From Colwellia psychrerythraea (GTDB lineage Bacteria; Pseudomonadota; Gammaproteobacteria; Enterobacterales; Alteromonadaceae): 44,254 nt of DNA. The position numbers were made by a program, and so were the translations under genes. Position 1 is the stretch's first letter. Each line of letters starts with the position of its first letter. A model generated the notes under the pieces. It was not told where the DNA came from, searched no databases, and saw only the letters and a program-made list of their open reading frames with translations. Positions 1 through 7,277 of the stretch are shown piece after piece. Location of the stretch: assembly GCA_002163005.1 (NCBI GenBank), contig MAAF01000110.1:20844-65097 (forward strand), in the 5' to 3' direction.

Positions 1-262
1 AAAAGCAGCCGTTAAAGCCGCGCCAAAAGCAGCCGTTAAAGCCGCGCCAAAAGCAGTCGTTAAAGCCGCACCAAAAGCAGCAGTTAAAGCCGCGCCAAAA
101 GCAGCAGTTAAAGCCGCACCAAAAGCAGCAGTTAAAGCTGCGCCAAAAGCTGAAATTAAAGCTGCGCCAAAAGCTGAAGTTAAAGCTGAAGTTAAAGCTG
201 TGCCAAAAGCAGAAGTTAAAGCAGCACCAAAAGCTGAAGTTAAAGCAGCACCGAAAAAGTAA
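1..262 (+). CDS. C-terminal part of a Lys/Ala/Pro-repeat protein (possible PHA-granule or nucleoid protein)
   Basis: This is the 3' end of a gene whose start lies left of the window; the stop is TAA at 260-262. The 86 visible residues consist almost entirely of an 8-residue repeat, KAAVKAAP, drifting to KAEVKAAP near the end. They are strongly basic and probably unfolded. Such Lys/Ala/Pro tails occur in histone-H1-like bacterial proteins and in PhaF-type phasins, where the tail binds DNA and the other half binds storage granules. Two phasin genes follow immediately, so a PhaF-like granule protein is a reasonable inference. The domain that would decide this is outside the window. A terminator hairpin follows at 281-307. 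Confidence 0.7.
   Translation, partial: KAAVKAAPKAAVKAAPKAVVKAAPKAAVKAAPKAAVKAAPKAAVKAAPKAEIKAAPKAEVKAEVKAVPKAEVKAAPKAEVKAAPKK
2..253 (+). repeat. Coding tandem repeat, 24-bp unit
   Basis: There are about ten 24-bp units in frame, with boundaries at 2, 26, 50, 74, 98, 122, 146, 170, 206 and 230. The unit starting at 170 carries an extra 12 bp. The first six units are nearly identical, while later ones drift from gca/gcc to gct/gaa codons. Such an array can gain or lose units by slippage without breaking the frame. Confidence 0.9.
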
Positions 263-280
263 TCAATTTTTATGAATGTT

Positions 281-307
281 AAAGCCTTCAACTGTAAAGG
301 CTTTTTT
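281..307 (+). terminator. Intrinsic terminator after the KAAP-repeat gene
   Basis: AAAGCCT (281-287) pairs with AGGCTTT (298-304) and runs into a T tract. Confidence 0.75.
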
Positions 308-356
308 ACAATTTTATTGTTATAAATATCAGGTATTTAAATTAAGATTTAACTAT

Positions 357-439
357 TTGATGCGGTGCAGCAAAAAAACTATTGACGACCATATTTTGAC
401 CTATTATACTAGTTTTAATCAATCTGCTGCGACGCAGCA
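357..439 (+). promoter_or_regulatory. Phasin 1 promoter flanked by two PhaR-like operators
   Basis: TTGACG (382-387) and TATACT (405-410) form a near-consensus sigma70 promoter with a 17-bp spacer. An inverted repeat, TTTGATGC-GGT-GCAGCAAA, lies just upstream of the -35 box at about 357-375. A second, TGCTGC-GAC-GCAGCA (425-439), covers the likely start of transcription. TGC/GCA inverted repeats of this kind are known as sites for PhaR-type repressors of phasin genes in other bacteria. The same layout recurs before the second phasin, which supports a regulatory role. The identity of the regulator is inferred. Confidence 0.75.
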
Positions 440-460
440 TACTAAAAAGGAAGCTTTATT

Positions 461-832
461 ATGTTTACACAATTAACTGAACAATTTACTACTGCAATGA
501 AGTCATTCAACAATGAAGACCAATTTTCGGCAGCTATGAAGCCATTTAACAGTCTTGTAGAAATTAATACTAAAACGGTTGAACAATTAATCAATCAACA
601 AGCTGCATTAATTACTACAATCATGAACGATAGCGTAGCTCAAACTAAAACGTTATCAGCGCAAACAGATTTAGCAACAGCAATTGAATCACAGAAAGTT
701 TTCACTGAAGAGCTTCAAGCAAAAGTTTCTGCTTCAGCAAAAGAAGCTTATGATGTTGTAACTAGAACTTCTGAAGAAGTAACTAATCTAGTTAAAGATT
801 CTATGGTTGAAGTAACTACAATTACTAAATAA
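461..832 (+). CDS. Phasin family protein (first of two tandem copies)
   Basis: The 123-residue protein starts MFTQLTEQ and belongs to the Phasin_2 type: short, helical, amphipathic, Thr/Gln/Ala-rich and with no signal peptide. Phasins coat polyhydroxyalkanoate granules and control their size and number. The ATG at 461 has an AGGA ribosome site at 447-450. The protein is closely similar along its whole length to the next gene, sharing for example MKPxNSLVExNTKTVEQLI and the TSEEVT.LVKDS end. The pair is therefore a tandem duplication. Its own promoter (382-410), operators and terminator (872-902) make it a single-gene unit. Confidence 0.9.
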   Translation: MFTQLTEQFTTAMKSFNNEDQFSAAMKPFNSLVEINTKTVEQLINQQAALITTIMNDSVAQTKTLSAQTDLATAIESQKVFTEELQAKVSASAKEAYDVVTRTSEEVTNLVKDSMVEVTTITK

Positions 833-871
833 TTTATCATTAAAAATAAGCCAATCTTGTGCTTATGATTA

Positions 872-902
872 AAATGCCAGTATCTAGATACTGGCATTTT
901 TA
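872..902 (+). terminator. Terminator of phasin 1
   Basis: A perfect palindrome at 874-897 (ATGCCAGTATC and its complement) is followed by a T run. The CCAGTAT stem is shared with the terminator of phasin 2. Confidence 0.85.
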
Positions 903-943
903 TTTCTACTAAATTGTTGAGAATATTAAGGGGATATTATTGT

Positions 944-1027
944 TTTGTTGCGGCGCAGCAAAGAGTTGTTGACCAATACAATATTGCTAGGTATACTCAC
1001 TTTAAATCTGATTGCTGCACCGCAGTA
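944..1027 (+). promoter_or_regulatory. Phasin 2 promoter flanked by two PhaR-like operators
   Basis: TTGACC (969-974) and TATACT (992-997) are separated by 17 bp. The upstream operator, TTTGTTGC-GGC-GCAGCAAA (944-962), matches its counterpart at phasin 1 closely. The downstream operator is TGCTGC-ACC-GCAGTA (1013-1027). Operator spacing is about 67 bp centre to centre, against about 64 bp at phasin 1. Confidence 0.75.
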
Positions 1028-1056
1028 TAATACGAAATGAAATAGGAATTTTAATT

Positions 1057-1428
1057 ATGTTTACTCAATTAACTGAACAATTAACAAATCAATTTGCTAC
1101 TGCAATGAAATCTTTCAGCAATACAGCGCAAGTTGAAACTGCAATGAAACCATTGAATAGCTTAGTAGAATTAAATACTAAAACTGTTGAGCAATTAATC
1201 AGCCAGCAAACAGCCTTAATTACTTCTATTTTAAATGACAGTGCTGCTCAAACTAAAGCATTATCATCACAAACCGATTTTACCGCTGCTGTTGAATCAC
1301 AAAAATTATTTAATGAAGCGCTTCAAGCTAAAGTGTCAAATTCAGCAAAAGAAGCTTTTGATGTTGTTTCAAAAACTTCAGAAGAAGTAACTTCACTAGT
1401 TAAAGATTCAGTTAAATTTGATAAATAA
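1057..1428 (+). CDS. Phasin family protein (second of two tandem copies)
   Basis: The 123-residue Phasin_2-type protein has exactly the length of the preceding paralogue. The start is ATG 1057 (MFTQLTEQLT) with AGGAAT at 1044-1049. An in-frame TTG at 1012 lies inside the operator and is rejected because the paralogue begins at the same MFTQLTEQ. It probably coats polyhydroxyalkanoate granules. It has its own promoter, operator pair and terminator (1482-1515), so the two copies can be expressed separately although they appear to answer to the same regulator. It differs from copy 1 mainly near residues 8-25 and in the final ten residues. Confidence 0.9.
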   Translation: MFTQLTEQLTNQFATAMKSFSNTAQVETAMKPLNSLVELNTKTVEQLISQQTALITSILNDSAAQTKALSSQTDFTAAVESQKLFNEALQAKVSNSAKEAFDVVSKTSEEVTSLVKDSVKFDK

Positions 1429-1481
1429 TTTTTATCGCTAATTTTTATTACTAAAAATTAGCGGTTTAATTATCGTATTTT

Positions 1482-1515
1482 AAAGGCCAGTATGATCACA
1501 TACTGGCCTTTTTTA
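1482..1515 (+). terminator. Terminator of phasin 2
   Basis: AAAGGCCAGTATG and its complement, separated by ATCA, are followed by TTTTTT. Confidence 0.85.
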
Positions 1516-1721
1516 TTGCCTATTTTTCCGAAGCACTAATACTACCACATTGAAAGCAACGCATTATTGTATACCTATGACACCTAAAACTGCGAGTTTC
1601 AGAATGTTATGGGCATGTAATTAAACGACTCAAAAATGATCACCTAGTTAGTGTCATTCGCATTATTTATGCTTTTATCAAAAATTATGTATTTAATAGC
1701 AAATGCGCCCCGTGTTACCCG

Positions 1722-1750
1722 TTTATTTACTGGTCTTTTTACGCTACAAT
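1722..1750 (+). promoter_or_regulatory. Candidate prfB promoter in the 1516-1842 intergenic stretch
   Basis: The 327 bp between the phasin 2 terminator and prfB hold no ORF. The best promoter is TTTATT (1722-1727), a 17-bp spacer and TACAAT (1745-1750), about 90 bp before the start codon. Nothing else was recognised here. Confidence 0.4.
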
Positions 1751-1842
1751 GCGCGACTATTTTTTAATTATCCTAACGAGTGAAATCGTTTAAAAAAGAT
1801 ATATTTAAAAAGACAAATTTAAAAACTTATTTTTGAAGGCTT

Positions 1843-2941
1843 ATGTTCGAAACAAATCCTATATTAAGTAAATTAAAAGAAATCCGTGAGCGCGCTAATT
1901 TGCTTCGGGGGTACCTTTGACTACGATGTTAAAGCGGAACGTTTAGTTGAAGTTTCTCGCGAACTAGAACTTCCCGATGTTTGGAATGAGCCAGAACGTG
2001 CTCAAGCATTAGGTAAAGAGCGCAGCGCCCTTGAGGAAGTAGTTAATACTATTGTTGAGCTCGAAACTGGCTGTGAAGATATTGAAGGCTTAGTTGAATT
2101 AGCTGTTGAAGAAGAAGATCAAGAGACTTTTGATGACGCTCAAATCGAAGCTGATGCGCTTGATGCGGTATTAGAAAAATTAGAGTTTCGCCGGATGTTT
2201 TGCGGTGAACAAGATGCCAATAACTGTTATTTAGATATCCAATCTGGCTCAGGCGGTACTGAAGCACAAGATTGGGCCGAAATGCTGATGCGTATGTATT
2301 TGCGTTGGGGTGAGGCACACGGTTATAAAACCGAAGCGATTGAAGTCACTGATGGTGATGTTGCCGGCATTAAAGGTTGTACTATTAAGTACACCGGTGA
2401 ATATGCTTTTGGTTGGTTGCGTACTGAAACTGGTGTACATCGCTTAGTACGAAAATCGCCATTTGATTCATCTGGTCGCCGCCATACCTCATTTGCATCA
2501 GCGTTTATTTATCCTGAAATAGATGACAATATTGAAATTGATATTAACCCTTCAGATTTACGAATTGATACCTTTAGAGCATCAGGGGCTGGCGGACAAC
2601 ATGTCAATAAAACGGATTCAGCCATTCGTATAACGCATGTTCCAACGGGGGCTGTGGTTGCTTGTCAAGCAGATCGCTCTCAGCATAAGAACCGTGCTAC
2701 GGCAATGAAATTACTGAAAGCTAAATTGTATGAAATGGAAATGCAAAAGCAAAATGAAGGTAAGCAAGAGTTAGAAGATGGTAAATCTGATATTGGTTGG
2801 GGCAGTCAAATTCGCTCTTATGTATTAGATGATAGTCGCATTAAAGATTTACGAACGGGTGTTGAGAATAGGAATACCCAAGCTGTATTAGATGGTGATT
2901 TAGACAAGTTTCTAGAAGCCAGTTTAAAGTCTGGTTTGTAG
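1843..2941 (+). CDS. prfB: Peptide chain release factor 2 (RF2), made by programmed +1 frameshift
   Basis: RF2 recognises UGA and UAA stop codons and releases the finished peptide. Frame 1 runs from ATG 1843 (ribosome site GAAGG at 1835-1839) to CTT 1915-1917. There an in-frame TGA (1918-1920) is bypassed by a +1 slip, and reading resumes at GAC 1919. The joined product, join(1843..1917,1919..2941), is 365 residues, the same as E. coli RF2. The stop-recognition motif SPF is at residues 205-207 and the catalytic GGQ at 250-252. Residue 246 is Ala, the usual residue; E. coli K-12 is unusual in having Thr. lysS follows 62 bp downstream, a common arrangement in gammaproteobacteria. Confidence 0.97.
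1906..1921 (+). promoter_or_regulatory. prfB autoregulatory frameshift site
   Basis: CGG GGG TAC CTT TGA C contains all the known parts: a Shine-Dalgarno-like G run (1907-1911), the slippery CTT codon and the weak stop context TGAC. When RF2 is scarce the ribosome pauses at TGA and slips forward by one base, so RF2 controls its own synthesis. Confidence 0.96.
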
Positions 2942-3003
2942 TTTTACACTTACAACAACCAATTAAATATATTGAAAAATTAAAGATAACCACGAGAAAT
3001 AAA

Positions 3004-4578
3004 ATGACAGATAAAGCCAATAATACGCCCGTAGCACAAGACGAAAATAAACTGATTGCTGAGCGTCGTGTAAAACTTGAAAAAATTCGCTCTAATTGTT
3101 CAGCTAATGGTTTTCCTAACGATTTTAATCGTGAACATTTAGCCGCTGATATTCAAGCTGAACATGGTGAAAAAACCAAAGAAGAACTTGAAGCGCTACA
3201 GGTTACTTATGCTATTGCTGGTCGAGTAATGGCAAAACGTGGACCATTTCTAGTGATACAAGACTCGTCAGGTCGTATTCAAGGTTATGCTGAAAAAACA
3301 GTGCAAAAAGAGATACGCGCTAAATGGGGCTCATTAGATATTGGTGATATTGTTGGTATTAAAGGTATTTTACATAAATCAGGTAAAGGTGATCTTTACG
3401 TGAACATGGATGAGTACTCGTTATTAACTAAGTCATTACGCCCGTTACCAGAAAAATTTCATGGTTTATCAGATCAAGAAACTAAGTATCGTCAGCGTTA
3501 TGTTGATTTAATTATCAATGAAGACACGCGTAATACTTTTAAAATTCGTTCAAAAATTGTTGCTGGTATTCGTAACTTCCTAGTTCAACGTGACTTTATG
3601 GAAGTTGAAACGCCTATGTTGCAAATCATACCGGGTGGCGCAACGGCTAAACCTTTTATGACGCACCATAATACCTTTGATCTAGATATGTATTTACGTA
3701 TTGCACCAGAGCTTAACTTAAAACGTTTAGTGGTAGGTGGTTTTGATCGTGTTTTTGAAATTAACCGTAGTTTCCGTAATGAAGGTATTTCAACACGCCA
3801 TAACCCAGAATTCACTATGATTGAATTTTATCAAGCCTATGCTGATTTCAATGACTTGATGAATTTAACAGAAGAGATGTTACGTACTATCGCACAGGAT
3901 GTACTAGGTACAACAGTCATTCGTAATACCGTTAAAAATGTTGATGGTGAAGTAGTTGAAGAAAAATTCTATGACTTTGGCCAGCCATTTGCACGTTTAT
4001 CTATGGTTGATGCTATCTTAACTTATGGTAAAGGGCATCGCGCAGCAGCTCATCTTGATGAAGCAGTGTTACGCGATCCAGAAAATAACTTTGATGCAAT
4101 CAAAGCCATGGCTAAAGCTGTTGGTGTTAAAGAAGGCGAAGCTGCTAAAGTTTGGGGCCCAGGTAAATACATCTGTGAAATCTTCGAAGAAGTTGCAGAA
4201 CATTTATTAGACCAACCAACCTTCATCACAGAATACCCGTGGGAAGTTTCACCACTGGCACGTCGTAACGATAACAATCCATTTATCACTGACAGATTTG
4301 AGTTCTTCGTTGGGGGTCGTGAATTGGCTAACGGCTTCTCAGAACTTAATGATGCAGAAGATCAAGCAGAGCGTTTCCAAAAACAAGTGGCAGAAAAAGA
4401 TGCTGGCGATGATGAAGCTATGCATTATGATGCCGACTATATCAACGCCTTAGAGTATGGCCTACCGCCAACTGCAGGTGAAGGCATTGGTATTGACCGT
4501 TTAGTGATGTTGTTTACTGATTCACCTACTATCAAAGATGTAATTTTATTCCCACATATGCGCCCAGAAGCTGAATAA
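3004..4578 (+). CDS. lysS: Lysyl-tRNA synthetase, class II
   Basis: The 524-residue enzyme charges tRNA-Lys in the cytoplasm. It has an N-terminal OB-fold anticodon-binding domain (about residues 70-170) and then the class II catalytic core. Motif 2 begins FRNEGIST at residue 257, and motif 3 is GEGIGIDRL from residue 492. The length is slightly above the 505 of E. coli LysS because of a longer N-terminus. It follows prfB after 62 bp and probably shares its transcript. The downstream terminator at 4892 is separated from the stop codon by a 266-bp repeat element. Confidence 0.97.
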   Translation: MTDKANNTPVAQDENKLIAERRVKLEKIRSNCSANGFPNDFNREHLAADIQAEHGEKTKEELEALQVTYAIAGRVMAKRGPFLVIQDSSGRIQGYAEKTVQKEIRAKWGSLDIGDIVGIKGILHKSGKGDLYVNMDEYSLLTKSLRPLPEKFHGLSDQETKYRQRYVDLIINEDTRNTFKIRSKIVAGIRNFLVQRDFMEVETPMLQIIPGGATAKPFMTHHNTFDLDMYLRIAPELNLKRLVVGGFDRVFEINRSFRNEGISTRHNPEFTMIEFYQAYADFNDLMNLTEEMLRTIAQDVLGTTVIRNTVKNVDGEVVEEKFYDFGQPFARLSMVDAILTYGKGHRAAAHLDEAVLRDPENNFDAIKAMAKAVGVKEGEAAKVWGPGKYICEIFEEVAEHLLDQPTFITEYPWEVSPLARRNDNNPFITDRFEFFVGGRELANGFSELNDAEDQAERFQKQVAEKDAGDDEAMHYDADYINALEYGLPPTAGEGIGIDRLVMLFTDSPTIKDVILFPHMRPEAE

Positions 4579-4582
4579 CAGT

Positions 4583-4848
4583 TATACCCGCTCCACTTGA
4601 AGATGCAGGATTCAGCTGGAATTATAAACGCCTTTAGGCAAGGCCTTGATTGAAGAGAATAGTAATTCTATTGTCGAAATCAATAACGTAGCATAAAGCG
4701 TTTATAAACCAGCCCTTTGGGGAAACCTGAGCAAACCATATTCGTCGTTACATTTGTTTTTAAGGGAATAACCATTAACAAAAAATGTGCCTTGATTATG
4801 ATTCGCTCAGGTTTCCTGAAACGAGCATCTTCAAGTGGAACGGGTATA
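4583..4848 (+). repeat. 266-bp inverted-repeat element (MITE-like), copy 1
   Basis: The 24-bp ends (4583-4606 and 4825-4848) are complementary at 23 of 24 positions and begin TATACCCG. Two internal stem pairs are visible. One joins TATAAACGC near 4623 to GCGTTTATA near 4698. The other joins GAAACCTGAGC near 4721 to GCTCAGGTTTC near 4804. The outer TA dinucleotides fit a TA target duplication. Its reverse complement is collinear with the element at 17522-17786. No ORF of note lies inside, so any movement would need a transposase from elsewhere. Confidence 0.8.
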
Positions 4849-4891
4849 TAACGCTCTGTTTTGTTAGTAAAGCTTGAGCGTTTAAAATATT

Positions 4892-4944
4892 AGCCCTGTG
4901 TAAAGTCTGTAAAAAGAGCTATACACAGGGCTTTTTTTTTTTTT
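4892..4944 (+). terminator. Intrinsic terminator downstream of lysS
   Basis: AGCCCTGTGTA (4892-4902) pairs with TACACAGGGCT (4922-4932) and is followed by about 13 T. It probably ends prfB-lysS transcription, but the repeat element lies in between. The remaining 4945-5122 shows nothing beyond a likely promoter region for the next gene. Confidence 0.85.
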
Positions 4945-5122
4945 AATGTATAACTCTATTTTTCTTTATCGTAATTGCGTAGATTAGTGCTCTTATAAAT
5001 GATCGTTATTATAAAAATACTGCAATTATAAAAATAAAAACATCCTTGAGAAAATTACGCTAAGCGTTACTCAAAGGTAAAATAGTTAGCAATGATAGTT
5101 CGTAAGAAATTTGGGGAAATGA

Positions 5123-6469
5123 ATGGGTGTTTCAAGAGGCGGCTTTAGTTCGCGTTTCGGTTTTATTATGGCGGCGGCAGGCTCCGCTGTCGGCTTGGGT
5201 AATATTTGGGGTTTTCCAACCCAAACAGCGAGTAATGGTGGTGCTGCTTTTGTGCTAGTGTATCTCGTATTGGCATTTTGTTTAGCTTATCCCGCTTTTA
5301 TGGCAGAGCTGTTAATTGGTCGATACGGTCAAGCGAATGCGGTAACGTCTATGCAAAAAATGTCACGTAATTTGTGGCAAAAGCGTTTTGCTTTTATGGT
5401 AGGTTTTAGCGGTATTATTTGCGCGGCACTTATTTTGAGCTTTTATGGCATTCTTGCTGGTTGGATGATGTCCTATGCTATTGAGCCAGTAACGTCAATT
5501 TTAGGTTACAGCGAAGCGTCAAGTTGGCTTACCTCGCAATCTATTACCCGTAACTTACTTTTTACAGCATTATTTATGATGCTTACCATTTTGATTATTC
5601 GCCGAGGTGTTGAAGACGGCATTGAAAAATGGTCTAAACGGCTAATGCCAATGTTAATTGGCTTGCTTATTTTATTAATCATTTATGTCTTTACTTTAGA
5701 TGGCTCAAGAGAAGGGTTTGTCGCGTATTTAAACCCCGATATTTCTCGTGTATTTGAACCTGATTTAATTATTAATGCGCTTGGCTCAGCATTCTTTTCT
5801 TTGTCGTTAGGTACCAGTGTTATGGTTATTTACGGCTCGTATATCTCAAAGACAGAAAATTTAGTCACCTTGGGTGCCCAGGTGACTTTAATTGATGTTT
5901 CTATCGCTTTCTTAGCCGGCTTGCTTATTATTCCCTCAATGTATGTTGCTCAAGCGCAAGGCGTCGCTATTTTTAGTGAGGATGGCAGTTTGATTTCGGG
6001 TCCTAATTTAGTCTTTGAGGTATTACCAACCTTATTTGATGGTATGGGATATATTGGTTTATTTGTTGCTTTTGGTTTTTTTGTTTTAATGTCTATTGCA
6101 GCATTAACGTCAAGTATTTCTATGTTAGAAGGACCTGTATCGTATGTAGTTGAGCGTCATAATATAGAGCGTAAAAGAGCAACGACATTTATTGGTTTTG
6201 GTATCTTTATAACAAGTAGCTTAATAATACTTAATTTTGATATGTTGTTTAGCTTTGTTATCAGTCTTTCTACTGTTTATGGCCAGCCAGTTATTGCCAT
6301 GCTGTGTTGTGTATTTGCTGGTTGGATATGGCATAGAAGTGAGCTCTTAGCGGAGATTAAGCAAGGTAATGAACATGTTGAGCACAGCCTCTTTTGGAAA
6401 ATTTGGCCTTGGTATATTAAATTTGTCTGCCCGACAGCCATTGGCTTAGTTTTTTGGCATTCACTATAG
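5123..6469 (+). CDS. Sodium-dependent transporter of the neurotransmitter:sodium symporter (SNF/NSS) family
   Basis: The 448-residue inner-membrane protein has about 11-12 membrane segments. Its N-terminal signature, GSAVGLGNIWGFP followed by NGGAAFVLVYL, is the NSS motif that forms the sodium and substrate site in LeuT-like transporters. Bacterial members import amino acids or related amines with sodium; the exact substrate cannot be read from the sequence. The start at 5123 has a GGGGAAAT ribosome site at 5113-5120; an overlapping ATG at 5119 is out of frame. It is a single gene with a hairpin terminator at 6509-6543. Confidence 0.92.
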   Translation: MGVSRGGFSSRFGFIMAAAGSAVGLGNIWGFPTQTASNGGAAFVLVYLVLAFCLAYPAFMAELLIGRYGQANAVTSMQKMSRNLWQKRFAFMVGFSGIICAALILSFYGILAGWMMSYAIEPVTSILGYSEASSWLTSQSITRNLLFTALFMMLTILIIRRGVEDGIEKWSKRLMPMLIGLLILLIIYVFTLDGSREGFVAYLNPDISRVFEPDLIINALGSAFFSLSLGTSVMVIYGSYISKTENLVTLGAQVTLIDVSIAFLAGLLIIPSMYVAQAQGVAIFSEDGSLISGPNLVFEVLPTLFDGMGYIGLFVAFGFFVLMSIAALTSSISMLEGPVSYVVERHNIERKRATTFIGFGIFITSSLIILNFDMLFSFVISLSTVYGQPVIAMLCCVFAGWIWHRSELLAEIKQGNEHVEHSLFWKIWPWYIKFVCPTAIGLVFWHSL

Positions 6470-6470
6470 A

Positions 6471-6503
6471 TAATCAGTAATCAGTAATCAGTAATCAGTA
6501 ATC
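6471..6503 (+). repeat. 7-bp tandem repeat
   Basis: Four to five copies of TAATCAG lie directly after the transporter stop codon, a likely slippage tract with no known function. Confidence 0.85.
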
Positions 6504-6506
6504 AAA

Positions 6507-7199
6507 TTAAAGCCTTGGCCAGTTTAACTGCCAAGGCTTTTTTAGTGCCAATAATTGTTCATTCACTTGAGCGCTTAAGTAGAAATCACCTTTAGAAGGG
6601 AGAGAAATAAACTCGAAGTTTTCCCCTAAGTAATTAAACTTTAGGGTAAAAGCATGTAAGTACCCCCTGTCTGCCTGCGATGTAGTGTAATAAAGTGGAT
6701 CACCAACAATAGGGGCGCCGATACTTGCTAAAGCAACACGCAATTGATGGGTTTTACCTGAATGCGGTTTAAGCAGGTATAACCGTTGTTTGTTAGGTAT
6801 GCTAAATGAAAAAAACTGCGTAATAGCTGGGTTTTCCATCGACCGTAATAACTTGAACATACCACGTCGGCTTTTCGCCATGTCACCTTTAATTAAACCC
6901 TGTTTTTTACTCGGTTTTTTATCACCAATAGCCAAGTAATATTTTTCTATGTCGTGATTGTTAAATAGTTGACCAAAGGTTTGAGCACAAGCTAAAGTTT
7001 TGGCAAAAATAACTAAACCTGACGTCATCTTATCTAATCTATGTACCGGGTATAATTCAGCGTTCTTATTTGGGCTTTGTAATTGTTTCTTCACCAGAGA
7101 AAACAGCCCTGAACCAATGTCACCTTCATCATGAAAGTTTACGCCTGCTGCTTTATCAACAACAATAAAATCATCATATTCTGCAATAGTTTTATACAT
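6507..7199 (-). CDS. RluA-family pseudouridine synthase (TIGR01621 type)
   Basis: The 230-residue enzyme is expected to turn uridine into pseudouridine in structured RNA. The catalytic signature HRLDKMTSG, with the active-site Asp, is near residue 55. A later SGKTHQLRVALASIG block is also typical of the RluA family. It lacks the N-terminal S4 RNA-binding domain of RluB, RluC and RluD. Its length fits the short subgroup modelled as TIGR01621, whose RNA target I cannot name. It is transcribed away from the M16 protease gene and converges on the transporter. Its last 12 or so codons lie inside the transporter's terminator hairpin. Confidence 0.88.
   Translation of the reverse strand: MYKTIAEYDDFIVVDKAAGVNFHDEGDIGSGLFSLVKKQLQSPNKNAELYPVHRLDKMTSGLVIFAKTLACAQTFGQLFNNHDIEKYYLAIGDKKPSKKQGLIKGDMAKSRRGMFKLLRSMENPAITQFFSFSIPNKQRLYLLKPHSGKTHQLRVALASIGAPIVGDPLYYTTSQADRGYLHAFTLKFNYLGENFEFISLPSKGDFYLSAQVNEQLLALKKPWQLNWPRL
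6509..6543 (+). terminator. Terminator overlapping the 3' end of the pseudouridine synthase gene
   Basis: AAAGCCTTGGC (6509-6519) pairs with GCCAAGGCTTT (6530-6540) and ends in T on the plus strand. The hairpin is made of minus-strand codons just before and including part of the TAA at 6507-6509. Confidence 0.85.
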
Positions 7200-7277
7200 T
7201 TAAATTTACCGAGTAGTCTTTATGTTTGTTATGATAATTCAAACTATTCATTTTTACTCTTTTTACAGGATGTTATT

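Noticed and set aside
1012..1056. Upstream TTG start for phasin 2
   Set aside because: It lies inside the operator repeat, and the paralogue starts at the equivalent of 1057.
1886..2941. prfB starting at GTG 1886
   Set aside because: That frame skips the true ATG at 1843 and the frameshift site. The joined 365-residue product matches RF2.
7131..7277. N-terminal extension of the M16 protease
   Set aside because: It overlaps the divergent pseudouridine synthase gene and would bury the lipoprotein signal. TTG 7278 has a good ribosome site.
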